A stretch of DNA of 64,000 nt from Bacillus sp. HMF5848. GTDB taxonomy: Bacteria; Bacillota; Bacilli; Bacillales; HMF5848. Position 1 is the stretch's first letter; each line of letters begins with the position of its first letter. A model generated the notes under the pieces. The model was given only the letters and a program-made list of their open reading frames with translations. It made no database searches and was not told where the DNA came from. The stretch lies in NCBI RefSeq assembly GCF_003944835.1, contig NZ_RWIV01000001.1:1775501-1839500 (forward strand), read 5' to 3'. This document shows positions 10,185-19,845 of the stretch, in pieces. The translations under genes and the position numbers were made by a program.

Positions 10185-10714
10185 GATAAATTCACCTTCT
10201 TAATATTAGATTATATAAATTATAAAAATAGAAAATTTATAATTTGTCAAATATTAGACAAAAAAGTATAATAGGAAACAAATACATTTATACAATAGTA
10301 AAAGTATTTTTACTCACACGCATTATCACTATTACAACTATCATTATAGTGGAAAATGTATAAAATTAATAATTGTAAGTTTTGTATATAAAATCAAAAG
10401 GATTTTCATATATAAAAATAATACTTTTTTAGATAAAATTAATTATATCATTTTTTCATTTAACATATAATGAATACAAGGGAATGTTCATTAATTAGAC
10501 AAAAATTATTCAAGTAAAATTCACACACCTATTTTTTACATTATTGTTTTGAGTTGTTATTATAGAGTTTTTGGGGGATCTAGTGTATTATTTGAAGCGT
10601 AAAGGTAAATAATCTGCTGTGATTTATTTCACTTTTCTGCACAAAATCTTTTAAAATATGACATAATAGAATTCAGAGATAGAATAGAACAGTGGACAAA
10701 AGGAGGAGGAGAAG
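10185..10714. promoter_or_regulatory. divergent ctaA / ctaB control region
   Basis: A 530-bp, very A/T-rich gap with no credible gene. It must hold promoters for ctaA (leftward) and ctaBCDEFG (rightward). Directly visible are an FNR-like dyad at 10618-10633, several -10-like hexamers downstream of it (taaaat at 10652, cataat at 10662), and the ggaggagga ribosome site of ctaB. In B. subtilis this region is controlled by ResDE and CcpA; I could not confirm matching sites. Confidence 0.6.
10618..10633. promoter_or_regulatory. FNR-like dyad upstream of ctaB
   Basis: The sequence tgtga-tttatt-tcact matches the Bacillus Fnr/Crp-type consensus TGTGA-N6-TCACA in nine of ten defined positions. It lies about 30-40 bases upstream of plausible -10 elements for the cta operon. 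Function is inferred from the motif only. Confidence 0.4.
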
Positions 10715-11650
10715 ATGCTGCAATCGAGGGTTACAGTAGAAGCTAATAGTCTACCCGAGAAAGTATCACCCCATCATATAGAACAAACAACAAAATGGAA
10801 AGACTTTTTAGCGCTTATTAAAATTGGTATTGTTAATTCTAATTTTATTACAACGTTCACTGGAATTTGGCTAGCGCTTCATTTTAACAGCTTGGGATTC
10901 ATAGAAAACTTGGATAAAGTTTTTCTAGCTACTCTAGGTTCAACACTAATAATTGCTGGTTCGTGTAGTCTTAATAATTTGATAGACCGAGATATAGATC
11001 CAATTATGGAGCGAACAAAAGGAAGGCCGACTGTAAAAGGTACCTTTTCTGGACCTTTTGTTTTAACGATTGGAATCTCCTTTATTACGTTAGGAACTAT
11101 TGCATTAGCAATATCATCCTTAATAGCGGCTGGTATAGGCCTGCTTGGTGTATTTACCTATGTCTACCTTTATACGATGTGGACAAAACGTAAATATACA
11201 ATTAATACCGTAGTCGGCAGTATTTCTGGTGCCATCCCACCATTAATCGGGTGGGCTGCTGTTGACCCTGACCTTCATTTTGTAGCGTGGGCATTGTTTC
11301 TAATAATGTTTATATGGCAGCCTCCTCATTTCTTCGCGTTGGCTATGAAACGGTGCGAGGAATACAGGGCAGCAGGCATACCTATGCTACCAGTTGTTCG
11401 AGGTTTTGCAGTTACAAAGAAACACATGATTGGTTGGGTAGCTTGCTTGTTACCGTTACCTTTTTTAATGACGAGTTTAGGAATCCCATTTTTAATACTA
11501 GCTACTTTGCTAAATGTTGGTTGGCTTACATTGGGGATATGGGGCTATCGACTGAATGATGATATAAAATGGGCTAAACTAATGTTTGTATACTCACTTA
11601 ATTATCTGACTATATTGTTTGTAGCGATGGTTGTTGTTACGGTTGGGTAA
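10715..11650 (+). CDS. ctaB: protoheme IX farnesyltransferase (heme O synthase) CtaB
   Basis: A 311-residue UbiA-family prenyltransferase with about nine membrane helices. It adds a farnesyl group to protoheme, giving heme O, the substrate of CtaA. The prenyl-diphosphate site [15 protein letters not shown] with following KGRP is intact, and a second aspartate-containing loop ([11 protein letters not shown] region) is present. The start ATG follows ggaggaggaga. It is the first gene of the cta operon but is closed by its own terminator at 11653, so the oxidase genes downstream may depend on readthrough or a second promoter. Confidence 0.96.
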   Translation: MLQSRVTVEANSLPEKVSPHHIEQTTKWKDFLALIKIGIVNSNFITTFTGIWLALHFNSLGFIENLDKVFLATLGSTLIIAGSCSLNNLIDRDIDPIMERTKGRPTVKGTFSGPFVLTIGISFITLGTIALAISSLIAAGIGLLGVFTYVYLYTMWTKRKYTINTVVGSISGAIPPLIGWAAVDPDLHFVAWALFLIMFIWQPPHFFALAMKRCEEYRAAGIPMLPVVRGFAVTKKHMIGWVACLLPLPFLMTSLGIPFLILATLLNVGWLTLGIWGYRLNDDIKWAKLMFVYSLNYLTILFVAMVVVTVG

Positions 11651-11652
11651 AC

Positions 11653-11694
11653 GGTTGTGAGCAGAAGTTGCTCACGACCTTACTATATTTTTTT
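11653..11694 (+). terminator. terminator between ctaB and ctaC
   Basis: A perfect 11-bp stem, ggttgtgagca / tgctcacgacc, with a 5-base loop and then tactatattttttt. A similar ctaB-ctaC terminator/attenuator is known in B. subtilis. Confidence 0.88.
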
Positions 11695-11757
11695 CCTTCA
11701 AACATATAAATCGGGGGGAATTTTCACATTACATTGAAAGAGGGGTTTGATGTAGCT

Positions 11758-12825
11758 ATGAAAAGGCTTACGAATTGGCGCGTTTTGACACTGTTTAGCG
11801 TCATGATGCTCATCCTGTCAGGCTGTGGGAAGCCGTTTTTATCAACTTTACAGCCGCAGGGTGAAGTTGCTAAAACTCAGTTTGATTTAATGATGTTAGC
11901 AACGATTATTATGGTCTTTGTCGTTGCGGTGGTTTCTGTGTTGTTCATTATTGCGGTAGTTCGTTACCGTGAGCGTGCTGGCGACAAGAAGGTCATTCCA
12001 AAGCAAGTAGAAGGTAATCACAAGTTGGAGATTATTTGGACAATTATTCCGATTCTCTTGTTAATTATTTTGGCAGTACCTACAGTTAATGCTACGTTTA
12101 GATTGGCGGATACATCTCCAATGGAGGCGGAAACAAGAGATCCAAATGCAGTTGTTGTTAATGTAACAGCTAAGCTTTATTGGTGGGAATTTGAATATCC
12201 AGATTACGGTATTATTACCTCTCAGGATCTTGTTATGCCAGCAGGGGAAAGGGTATATTTTAACCTAAAAGCTGCTGATGTAAAACACTCGTTTTGGGTT
12301 CCTTCTCTCGGAGGAAAAATGGATACGAACGTCGACTCTGTAAACAAGTTTTACTTGAAAGCTGATGAAGTTGGTATGTTTTACGGTAAATGTGCGGAGT
12401 TATGTGGTCCTTCTCATTCATTAATGGACTTTAAGGTTCGTGCGATACCTCGTGATGAGTTCGATGAGTGGGCTGAAAAAATGGCTAATGCAAAATCAGT
12501 CGCTACTACTGACTTAGCGAAAAAAGGTGAGCAGATTTATACGGAAAAAGGCTGTATCGGTTGTCACGCTGTTAATGGTGCAGCAGGACCTGGAGCTGGT
12601 CCAAGTTTAGCTAACTATGGTGACCGTTCTCGTGTAGCCGGAATCAAACAAAATAATGAAGAAAATTTAAAAGCTTGGTTAAAGGATCCTGAATCTATAA
12701 AACCTGCAAACTTGATGACTGGAAAGTATCCAGAATTGAGCAATGAGGAAATTGATGCTTTAACAGAATACTTAATGGGTCTTAAAGTTATGGACCTTGG
12801 AGAAGAGATAGAGCAAGTAGAATAG
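11758..12825 (+). CDS. ctaC: caa3 cytochrome c oxidase subunit II CtaC
   Basis: A 355-residue lipoprotein. The signal peptide ends in the lipobox LSGC, followed by GKPFLSTLQPQGE. Two membrane helices follow, then the CuA domain with VKHSFW and the CAELCGPSHSLM ligand cluster, and finally a cytochrome c domain with the heme site CIGCH and the methionine region LMTGKYPEL. This fused cytochrome c is the hallmark of caa3 oxidases. The ATG at 11758 matches family N termini; a TTG at 11734 in frame would add eight residues. Spacing to ctaD is 31 bases. Confidence 0.96.
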   Translation: MKRLTNWRVLTLFSVMMLILSGCGKPFLSTLQPQGEVAKTQFDLMMLATIIMVFVVAVVSVLFIIAVVRYRERAGDKKVIPKQVEGNHKLEIIWTIIPILLLIILAVPTVNATFRLADTSPMEAETRDPNAVVVNVTAKLYWWEFEYPDYGIITSQDLVMPAGERVYFNLKAADVKHSFWVPSLGGKMDTNVDSVNKFYLKADEVGMFYGKCAELCGPSHSLMDFKVRAIPRDEFDEWAEKMANAKSVATTDLAKKGEQIYTEKGCIGCHAVNGAAGPGAGPSLANYGDRSRVAGIKQNNEENLKAWLKDPESIKPANLMTGKYPELSNEEIDALTEYLMGLKVMDLGEEIEQVE

Positions 12826-12856
12826 GGGATAACTGAGTAAGGGAGGATTCTAGTTC

Positions 12857-14722
12857 GTGAGTACATTAGCGCAAAAAAAAGGAGCAGGCGCTGTTATATG
12901 GGATTACTTAACAACAGTAGACCATAAAAAGATCGCCATCCTTTACTTAATAGCAGGAACAATTCATTTAATTATTGGCGGCTTAGAAGCGCTATTTATT
13001 CGATGGCAGCTATCTGTACCAAATAATGATGTAGTTAGTGCCGCTACCTTCAATGAACTTATTTCAGCACATGGTACTACTATGCTATTTTTCGCAGCTA
13101 CACCATTGTTGTTCGCATTTATGAACGCTATTGTGCCCTTGCAAATTGGTGCACGTGATGTAGCATTTCCATTTTTAAACTCACTTGGATTTTGGTTGTT
13201 TTTCTTTGGATCCTTATTTTTCAACTTAGGGTGGTTTTTAGGTGGAATGCCAGATGCAGGATGGACATCTTATGCATCTCTAGCCATGGCTTCACCAGGA
13301 CCGGGGGTAGATTTTTACGTTTTGGGTCTACAAATATCTGGTGCTGGTACATTAATTTCAGGTATTAACTTTTTAGCAACAATTATAACTATGAGAGCAC
13401 CAGGTATGACTTATATGCGTATGCCATTATTCACCTGGACAGCATTTGTAACTTCGGCACTTATCCTATTTGCATTTCCACCACTTACAGCAGCATTGTC
13501 ATTGTTAATGTTTGATCGTCTGTTTGGTGGTAAGTTCTTTGATATGATGGCCGGAGGAAATACCATTATATATGAGCACTTATTTTGGATTTTCGGACAT
13601 CCGGAAGTTTATATTTTAGTATTACCTGCGTTTGGGATATTTTCTGAAATATTCCCGGTTTTTTCAAGGAAACGATTATTCGGATATTCTGCTATGGTTT
13701 TCGCTACCGTTTTAATTGGTTTTCTTGGATTCATGGTTTGGGCTCACCATATGTTTACCACTGGTCTTGGACCGACAGCTAATGCAATCTTTGCAATCGC
13801 GACCATGGCTATTGGGGTGCCGACAGGTATTAAAGTGTTTAACTGGATATTTACGATGTGGGGCGGAAAGATACGTCTGTCAACACCAATGCTATATGCA
13901 GTATGGTTCATACCATCCTTCGTAGCTGGAGGAGTAACAGGTGTTATGTTAGCCAGTGCACCTGCTGACTATCAGTATCATGACACGTATTTTGTTGTAG
14001 CACATTTCCATTATGTTATTGTTGGTGGTATTGTGTTTGCTATTTTAGCTGGGTTACATTATTGGTGGCCGAAAATGTTTGGCTACATGTTGGATGACAA
14101 ACTTGGTAAACTTCAATTCTGGTTATGGTTTATTGGTTTCCACATGACGTTCTTTATTCAACACTGGCTAGGCTTGTGGGGTATGCCACGTCGCGTTTGG
14201 ACGTATTTACCAGGTCAAGGTTTAGAACTTGGGAACTTAATTAGCTCTATCGGTGCTATTTTCATGGCATTAGGTACGATTGTTCTTGTTGTAAACATTG
14301 TGAAATCAACTATTAATCGCATACCTGCATCAAACGATCCTTGGGAACATGGTCGTACGCTAGAATGGGCTATTCCTTCACCACCACCAGAGTACAACTT
14401 CAAACAAACTCCGTTAGTACGTGGTTTAGATCCATGGTGGATTGAGAAGGTGGCTGGTAAAAAAGAAATGACACCGGCAGAGCCATTTGGTGATATTCAC
14501 ATGCCGAATGGATCATTTTTACCGTTTGTAATGTCTTTAGGTTTATTTATCTCAGCGATTGGTTTCTTGTATCGTCCAACCGAGGACTGGGGATTATGGG
14601 TCGGTATCATCGGACTTTTAATTACGTTTGGTAGTATGTTCTTACGTTCAGTCATTGACGACCATGGGTACCACATTCATAAGGAAGATATTGAGGCAGC
14701 AGAAAAGGGGGTTCGTAGCTAA
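12857..14722 (+). CDS. ctaD: caa3 cytochrome c oxidase subunit I CtaD
   Basis: A 621-residue heme-copper oxidase subunit with at least twelve membrane helices. It holds low-spin heme a and the heme a3-CuB site where oxygen is reduced. The cross-linked His-Tyr motif GHPEVYI, the CuB histidines in WAHHMFTTG, and VAHFHYVIVGG with the heme ligands are present, as is the early AHGTTMLFF segment. The start is GTG at 12857 behind gggaggatt. Its last base overlaps the ATG of ctaE, indicating translational coupling. Confidence 0.98.
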   Translation: MSTLAQKKGAGAVIWDYLTTVDHKKIAILYLIAGTIHLIIGGLEALFIRWQLSVPNNDVVSAATFNELISAHGTTMLFFAATPLLFAFMNAIVPLQIGARDVAFPFLNSLGFWLFFFGSLFFNLGWFLGGMPDAGWTSYASLAMASPGPGVDFYVLGLQISGAGTLISGINFLATIITMRAPGMTYMRMPLFTWTAFVTSALILFAFPPLTAALSLLMFDRLFGGKFFDMMAGGNTIIYEHLFWIFGHPEVYILVLPAFGIFSEIFPVFSRKRLFGYSAMVFATVLIGFLGFMVWAHHMFTTGLGPTANAIFAIATMAIGVPTGIKVFNWIFTMWGGKIRLSTPMLYAVWFIPSFVAGGVTGVMLASAPADYQYHDTYFVVAHFHYVIVGGIVFAILAGLHYWWPKMFGYMLDDKLGKLQFWLWFIGFHMTFFIQHWLGLWGMPRRVWTYLPGQGLELGNLISSIGAIFMALGTIVLVVNIVKSTINRIPASNDPWEHGRTLEWAIPSPPPEYNFKQTPLVRGLDPWWIEKVAGKKEMTPAEPFGDIHMPNGSFLPFVMSLGLFISAIGFLYRPTEDWGLWVGIIGLLITFGSMFLRSVIDDHGYHIHKEDIEAAEKGVRS

Positions 14723-15351
14723 TGCATATTCAAGAAAAATTTACAGCTGAAACGTTCCCCGCTAATCCGGAGCGTGCGACCCTTGAAGGTAAAAATAAGT
14801 TTATTGGATTTTGGTTGTTTCTTGCAGGAGAAACAACGCTATTTGCATCATTTTTTGCAACGTATTTAGCTTTACGTAACTCTACCGGATCTGTAAAAGC
14901 CTACACGACAGCTGAATTATTTGATTTACCACTAGTATTCTTTGCTACTATGTTACTTTTGACTAGTAGTTTAACAAGTGTTTATGCAATGTATCATATG
15001 AAAAACTTTAACTTTAAAGGTATGCAGTTGTGGCTTGGTATTACTGTATTACTAGGCGCATCGTTCTTAGCTTTAGAAATCTATGAATTTAATCACTATG
15101 TACATGAATACGATCATACCTTTACAAGTCATGCTTTTGGGACAGCATTCTACTCATTAGTAGGATTACATGGTGCTCACGTAACTTTTGGTCTATTATG
15201 GATCGTTACATTGATGGTTCGTAATGCGAAGCGTGGTTTAGATTTATATAACGCCCCTAAGTTTTATTTAGCTAGTTTATACTGGCACTTTATTGACGTT
15301 GTGTGGGTATTTATCTTCACGGTCGTATATTTAATGGGAATGGTGGGATAA
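14722..15351 (+). CDS. ctaE: caa3 cytochrome c oxidase subunit III CtaE
   Basis: A 209-residue membrane protein with five predicted helices, the short Bacillus form of subunit III. Motifs include FWLFLAGETTLFASFF at the start of helix 1, the GLHGAHVTFG segment and the YWHFIDVVWVFIFTVVY terminal helix typical of the family. It stabilises subunit I and is a membrane-embedded partner without redox centres. The start ATG overlaps the ctaD stop by one base, and ctaF follows after 4 bases. Confidence 0.97.
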   Translation: MHIQEKFTAETFPANPERATLEGKNKFIGFWLFLAGETTLFASFFATYLALRNSTGSVKAYTTAELFDLPLVFFATMLLLTSSLTSVYAMYHMKNFNFKGMQLWLGITVLLGASFLALEIYEFNHYVHEYDHTFTSHAFGTAFYSLVGLHGAHVTFGLLWIVTLMVRNAKRGLDLYNAPKFYLASLYWHFIDVVWVFIFTVVYLMGMVG

Positions 15352-15355
15352 ACTG

Positions 15356-15694
15356 ATGGCGAATATTAATTCAAGTTCGGAAAATCCAAAGGTTGACCTG
15401 CAATACCGTCGCAAGAAAAATGCAGAGGATATGAAAAAACAGGTAGTTTCATTTGTTTTGATGATCTTTTTGACGCTTATAGCGTTTGCAGCGGTAGGAT
15501 TTGAAGAATTATCGTTCGGACACTTTGTAGTACCATTTATCGTTGTTTTAGCAGCTATTCAAGTTGTGTTTCAGTTGTACTATTTTATGCACATGAGTCA
15601 TAAAGGTCATGAACAGCCAACATTATTTCTATTTTCCGGTGTATTAGTTGCGCTATTAACAGTGGCTGCTATGATGACGTTAGTTTGGTGGTAA
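15356..15694 (+). CDS. ctaF: caa3 cytochrome c oxidase subunit IV CtaF
   Basis: A 112-residue protein with a charged N-terminal tail of about 35 residues and three membrane helices, matching the prokaryotic subunit IV family (the YYFMHMSHKGHE loop is characteristic). It is a structural subunit of the oxidase. It starts 4 bases after ctaE and ends the ctaCDEF run before a terminator at 15739. Confidence 0.95.
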   Translation: MANINSSSENPKVDLQYRRKKNAEDMKKQVVSFVLMIFLTLIAFAAVGFEELSFGHFVVPFIVVLAAIQVVFQLYYFMHMSHKGHEQPTLFLFSGVLVALLTVAAMMTLVWW

Positions 15695-15738
15695 GCTGTA
15701 ATCAGACAACAAATCGCAAAATGAAGACAGAATCAATG

Positions 15739-15780
15739 GAGAACCCGATGCATAGTTCGCACTCGGGTTCTCTTATTCTT
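15739..15780 (+). terminator. terminator after ctaF
   Basis: A perfect 10-bp stem, gagaacccga / tcgggttctc, with a 14-base loop followed by a T-rich tract. Confidence 0.85.
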
Positions 15781-15895
15781 ATTAAGATATGTTATCTTTA
15801 AATAACAAGTCGTAAGTTTTGCATGTGCTTTTAGAGCATAATATAATATAGGCAAGCTATAATTGAAATCATTTATTTTAAAAGAGGGTGAGAGA

Positions 15896-16798
15896 ATGGG
15901 GACATTGTCAATATTCGGGTTTCGCGCAATGTGGAGTCCTGAGTTTCTCCTTTTTACTGTTATTGTTCTTTTCTTGTATTTTATGTTAATAGGTCCTTGG
16001 AGATATAAATTTAAAAATCATGAAAAAGTCTCACCGTTAAAAATCTTTTATTTCTCAACTGCTCTTATTTTGTTATATATAATTAAAGGCTCGCCTGTTG
16101 ATTTACTAGGTCACTTAATGTTCAGTGTTCATATGACACAGATGGCTTTTTTGTATTTAGCTATTCCGCCGTTATTGATTTTAGGCTTACCTAATTATCT
16201 TTTAGAAGCGATAGTGGATAGACCTATTGTTTCGCCAATGCTTCGTTTTTTCACTAAGCCTGTTTTGGCGTTAATCCTTTTTAATGGTTTGTTTTCTTTT
16301 TACCATATACCGTTTATTTTTGACACTGTTAAAACAGACCCGCTTCTCCATGCTGCTGTAACAATTTTAATTTTCTTGTCTGCTTTAATTATGTGGTTTC
16401 CATTGACGAATCAATTGCCAAAATGGAACACGCTAGTAGGAGTTAAAAAAATAGGGTATGTTTTTGCGGATGGTGTTTTACTAACACCGGCATGTGCGTT
16501 AATTATTTTTGCAAATACCCCTTTGTATGCAACGTATTATGATCCCGCTGTTTGGATGGAAGCGCTTAGTCTTTGTGTGCCAGGTGGTGTGTTAACTACT
16601 TTAAGTCTGACTGGACCAGAAATGTTTATGAATATGCCATTGATGCAAGATCAGCAGCTAGGTGGTGTTATAATGAAAGTATTTCAAGAAATAGTATTTA
16701 TTTGTATTTTAGGCTATGTATTCTTTGAGTGGGTAAAAAGAGAACGAGTAAAAGATCAAGAAGAGTTAAACGCGTATTTAAATCCACAAGCTAGATGA
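15896..16798 (+). CDS. ctaG: cytochrome c oxidase assembly factor CtaG
   Basis: A 300-residue membrane protein of the CtaG_Bacillus family with about seven helices. In B. subtilis it is needed for active caa3 oxidase, apparently in copper-centre assembly. Conserved histidines occur in LLGHLMFSVHMTQM and near FYHIPF. The start is ATG at 15896, right behind agagggtgagag; an upstream in-frame TTG at 15863 lacks a site. It has its own spacing from ctaF behind a terminator, so it may be transcribed separately. A hairpin follows at 16832. Confidence 0.95.
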   Translation: MGTLSIFGFRAMWSPEFLLFTVIVLFLYFMLIGPWRYKFKNHEKVSPLKIFYFSTALILLYIIKGSPVDLLGHLMFSVHMTQMAFLYLAIPPLLILGLPNYLLEAIVDRPIVSPMLRFFTKPVLALILFNGLFSFYHIPFIFDTVKTDPLLHAAVTILIFLSALIMWFPLTNQLPKWNTLVGVKKIGYVFADGVLLTPACALIIFANTPLYATYYDPAVWMEALSLCVPGGVLTTLSLTGPEMFMNMPLMQDQQLGGVIMKVFQEIVFICILGYVFFEWVKRERVKDQEELNAYLNPQAR

Positions 16799-16831
16799 AA
16801 AAATGACATAAAGGGTCATACTTCAAGAGTG

Positions 16832-16862
16832 CTATAGAATAGACTATTCTATAGTGCTTTTG
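16832..16862 (+). terminator. hairpin after ctaG
   Basis: Inverted repeat ctatagaatag / ctattctatag with a one-base centre, followed by tgcttttgttt. The A/T-rich stem makes it a weak terminator. Confidence 0.55.
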
Positions 16863-16921
16863 TTTATATTCAAAAATTATCTTCATCTAACGCAAATATA
16901 AAACTATAAGGAGATGGTGTA

Positions 16922-17434
16922 ATGCTTGAAATTATTACGAGATCATTGCTTGTAGTTCCTTGTTCGTTAGATATTGCCAAGTCGCTTGTACTACACCGTA
17001 ATATTCTTGAAAAGAAATCTCCTATACTAATTCCTCATGAGTGGCCTTCATGGCAAGTACAATCATTGTTACCGCTTTATATCGAACGATTAGAGGCAGA
17101 TAAATCCGAATACGGCTGGGGCATTTGGATTATGATTTTGCGTTCTAAAAAAACAATATGTGGAGATATTGTCATTGAAGGGAAGCCTGATCAAGATGGA
17201 GTAATTAAAATCACACACAATCTAGTAGATGATATTGTTGATTTATCACTAGCATATGAAGCTATTGATGCCATTATTGAGTGGATGATGATTACGCATG
17301 ATGTAAAAAAAATTTATACAGAATGCAATGTGTCAAACCAAACAGCAATAAAAGTATTTGAAAAGCTAGGAATGAGATGTATAAATAAAGAAGGACGGTT
17401 TCTAGTTTGGGAAACGTGTGACATGATGTATTAA
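16922..17434 (+). CDS. GNAT-family N-acetyltransferase (RimJ/RimL type)
   Basis: A 170-residue protein with the GNAT layout: a WGIWIMILRSKKTICGDIVI strand pair and the C-terminal ECNVSNQTAIKVFEKLGM segment, where an Asn-x-x-(S/A)-x-x-(L/V) element precedes the last helix and binds acetyl-CoA. The acceptor substrate cannot be read from sequence. The start ATG follows aaggagatg. The next gene, another GNAT-type protein, starts 14 bases after its stop, so the two are likely co-transcribed. This pair is not at this position in B. subtilis as I know it. Confidence 0.85.
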   Translation: MLEIITRSLLVVPCSLDIAKSLVLHRNILEKKSPILIPHEWPSWQVQSLLPLYIERLEADKSEYGWGIWIMILRSKKTICGDIVIEGKPDQDGVIKITHNLVDDIVDLSLAYEAIDAIIEWMMITHDVKKIYTECNVSNQTAIKVFEKLGMRCINKEGRFLVWETCDMMY

Positions 17435-17448
17435 AGGTGGAGTTTCGT

Positions 17449-18636
17449 ATGAGCGATATAAGACGATTGATAGTTGACGAGTACGAAGATTGTATAGAAT
17501 TAGATGAATATGCATTTCAATATACATTGGATCCCCAAAAAACAGAAGAGCAGTTAATGAAGCTAAAGAACTATGAAATATTTGGTGAATTTCAAAAGAA
17601 CAAACTTATTGCTAAAGCACACTTATTACCCTTAAATGTTTCTATTTTAAATAAAGAATTTTCAATGGCCGGAATCGGTTCTGTAGCCACATGGCCAGAA
17701 TTTCGAAGACAAGGAAGTGTTCGACGGTTATTAGTGTGTTTACTCGCTGAGATGAATGAGGCAGGCTTTGTATTAAGTTATCTAGCACCGTTTAAAATAT
17801 CATTTTATAGAAAATTTGGCTGGGAACTATTTGTTCAACGTAAAAAAGTGAAATTTGATGTTTATGAATTAATTCCATATCAAGCTGTTGAAGGTTTTTG
17901 TAAGCGTGTCCCTCGTCAGAATGTTGAAGTTCATGAATTGCAAAATGTGTATGATCAATTTATAAAAAAATATAATGGTATGCTAATTCGAAGTACTACT
18001 TGGTGGCATAATGAAATATTACATAGCACTTCGCTAGAGGTTGTAAAATACCATAATGTGAACAATCTAGTCGAAGGCTATATGCTTTATGAGTTGAAAG
18101 ACAAAACGTTCTTTGTTAAAGAGCTTGTTTATATAACAGATGGAGCTCGAAGTGCCCTTTGGAATTATATTTGTCAGCATGACTCAATGATAAAAAATGT
18201 ACAAATGAATGTAGCTGATGAAGAATTGCTACCATTTTTAATTTCGAACCCTCCTTTTTCTCAAACAATAGAGCCATTTTTCATGGCTCGTATAGTAAAT
18301 GTAGCAACATTTTTTGAGACTTTTCCCTTTAATAGTTGTACTGATTCATTATTTGTTCATGTTGATGACGAATTTGCACCATGGAATAATGCAACGTATT
18401 TGATAAAAAATGGACAAGTAAAGAAGTTTGTAAAACAAACTGAGGGAGCCACTTGCTCTCACCCTCCAAAAAGAGGCTTAAGATTAAATATTAGTACATT
18501 AACGACTGTTATGCTTGGATATATTTCACTTCAACAGTTGTATTATGCTGGGAAGATTCAGGGAGACTTACAATCGCTTAAGGTTTTTGAAGCTATGTTG
18601 CCAAAGCAACCGACACATTTTCTAGATTTCTTCTAA
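17449..18636 (+). CDS. Eis-like GNAT-family acetyltransferase with SCP2-like C-terminal domain
   Basis: A 395-residue protein with two GNAT-like modules and a C-terminal sterol-carrier-like domain, the architecture of the Eis (enhanced intracellular survival) family. The acetyl-CoA loop reads VATWPEFRRQGSVRRLL near residue 85, followed by YLAPFKISFYRKFGWE, a stretch typical for Bacillus members. The C-terminal residues include the YISLQQLYYAGKI strand-helix. Mycobacterial Eis acetylates aminoglycosides, but Bacillus homologues have unassigned substrates. The start is ATG at 17449, 8 bases behind aaaggtgg. It follows another GNAT gene and ends at a strong terminator. Confidence 0.87.
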   Translation: MSDIRRLIVDEYEDCIELDEYAFQYTLDPQKTEEQLMKLKNYEIFGEFQKNKLIAKAHLLPLNVSILNKEFSMAGIGSVATWPEFRRQGSVRRLLVCLLAEMNEAGFVLSYLAPFKISFYRKFGWELFVQRKKVKFDVYELIPYQAVEGFCKRVPRQNVEVHELQNVYDQFIKKYNGMLIRSTTWWHNEILHSTSLEVVKYHNVNNLVEGYMLYELKDKTFFVKELVYITDGARSALWNYICQHDSMIKNVQMNVADEELLPFLISNPPFSQTIEPFFMARIVNVATFFETFPFNSCTDSLFVHVDDEFAPWNNATYLIKNGQVKKFVKQTEGATCSHPPKRGLRLNISTLTTVMLGYISLQQLYYAGKIQGDLQSLKVFEAMLPKQPTHFLDFF

Positions 18637-18647
18637 CTTCAAAGACA

Positions 18648-18680
18648 AAGGTTGGTACATTAAGTACCAACCTTGTTTAT
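18648..18680. terminator. terminator after the Eis-like gene
   Basis: A perfect 11-bp stem, aaggttggtac / gtaccaacctt, with a 5-base loop and a following T-rich tract. It lies between convergent genes. Confidence 0.88.
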
Positions 18681-18753
18681 TATTAATTATCTTAAATTTA
18701 TTTGCTGATTAAATTAAGCTGCATTTTTGTTATTACCAACGTTGATGTCTATT

Positions 18754-19812
18754 TTATATTTTAAATTTAAATTTTATAATACCTGCTTCTCTTGCTGAAT
18801 TAAAGCCAATTAAGATTAAAGGTCCTATAAAAAAGCCAAGCACACCAAAAACGTTTAAGCCTAAGAACATGGCGATAAGTGTAGATAAAGGCGATAATCC
18901 GATATGACTTCCCATCACTTTCGGCTCTATTGTTCTTCGGATTATTAATAAAATTACAGCTAATATAGCTAATTTGACGCCAAGAGCGGTATTTCCTGTG
19001 AAGAAATGGAATAACGACCATGGAGCCATTACAATTATTGACCCTATTATAGGTATAACATCGATAATCCATATAATAATAGCCATCAAGAAGGCAACCT
19101 TAGGCTGAATCCATAAGAGACCGAGTAAACTCGCAATAAAAATTACTAAGCTAACTAGAAATTGAGCTTTTATAAATCCGAAAACAACGTAAGAAAGTCT
19201 AGATGTCATAAACGTAACTCTATCGGCTGTTTTTTCAGTTAGATGACTGTATAACGCTTCTTTTAATCTTGGTATTTCAAGCATAAATAAAAACAGTGAA
19301 ATCAAGAAAACCAAGAAATTAATTAAGTAGTCAGGAATGTTAGTTATAAATCTTTTGAGGTTATCAATATTGACTGAGTTAGTTATACTATCTTTAGTTT
19401 TTAGTAAAAAATTGTCAACTTGCTTACTAACTTCATTTACAATATCAGGCGGCAAATCCTTAAACGCTAATTGAAGGTTTACTTCAGCATTTTCCCAAGC
19501 ACGATTAATGTCGTTGATGTACGTTGGGGCGTTTTCAACTATTTGGACTGCTTCTGTAATTACTTTTGTTACTATAAAGTAACTAGCAATTCCAAAGCAA
19601 AGTACAAACAGAATAAATGTGATAAGGACAGCAAGCTGTCTCTTTAATTTTAATTTTCCTTGAAACAATCTTACTAGCGGCTCTAGAAAAAAAGCGGTTA
19701 TAAGAGCTACTATTAAAGGTATAGATATGGGAACAATCCAAAAGAAAAATAGAAGAGCGATTGAAATGATAAAAACATACAAGGTGATTTTTTTCAGTAG
19801 TTGTGATGTCAA
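18754..19812 (-). CDS. AI-2E family transporter-like membrane protein
   Basis: A 352-residue integral membrane protein of the AI-2E (UPF0118, PerM/YtvI) family, with about eight helices and a long soluble loop between the third and fourth. Conserved C-terminal motifs include PIIGSIIV and the region GLSPLSTLIAMFLG and FFIGPL. Family members export small molecules or act as Na+/H+ antiporters, so the substrate here is open. The start is TTG at 19812, behind aaaggag on the minus strand. An in-frame start at 19869 was rejected because that reading would run through the yugN-like gene's terminator. Confidence 0.88.
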   Translation of the reverse strand: MTSQLLKKITLYVFIISIALLFFFWIVPISIPLIVALITAFFLEPLVRLFQGKLKLKRQLAVLITFILFVLCFGIASYFIVTKVITEAVQIVENAPTYINDINRAWENAEVNLQLAFKDLPPDIVNEVSKQVDNFLLKTKDSITNSVNIDNLKRFITNIPDYLINFLVFLISLFLFMLEIPRLKEALYSHLTEKTADRVTFMTSRLSYVVFGFIKAQFLVSLVIFIASLLGLLWIQPKVAFLMAIIIWIIDVIPIIGSIIVMAPWSLFHFFTGNTALGVKLAILAVILLIIRRTIEPKVMGSHIGLSPLSTLIAMFLGLNVFGVLGFFIGPLILIGFNSAREAGIIKFKFKI

Positions 19813-19845
19813 TATAGTGCTCCTTTCATAAGTGTTGCTATAAAT

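Noticed and set aside
10592-10605. CcpA cre site near ctaB
   Set aside because: ttgaagcgtaaagg matches the consensus at only about nine of fourteen positions.
11734-11757. Upstream TTG start for ctaC
   Set aside because: Homologues begin at the later ATG, and the signal peptide there is of normal length; the TTG remains possible.
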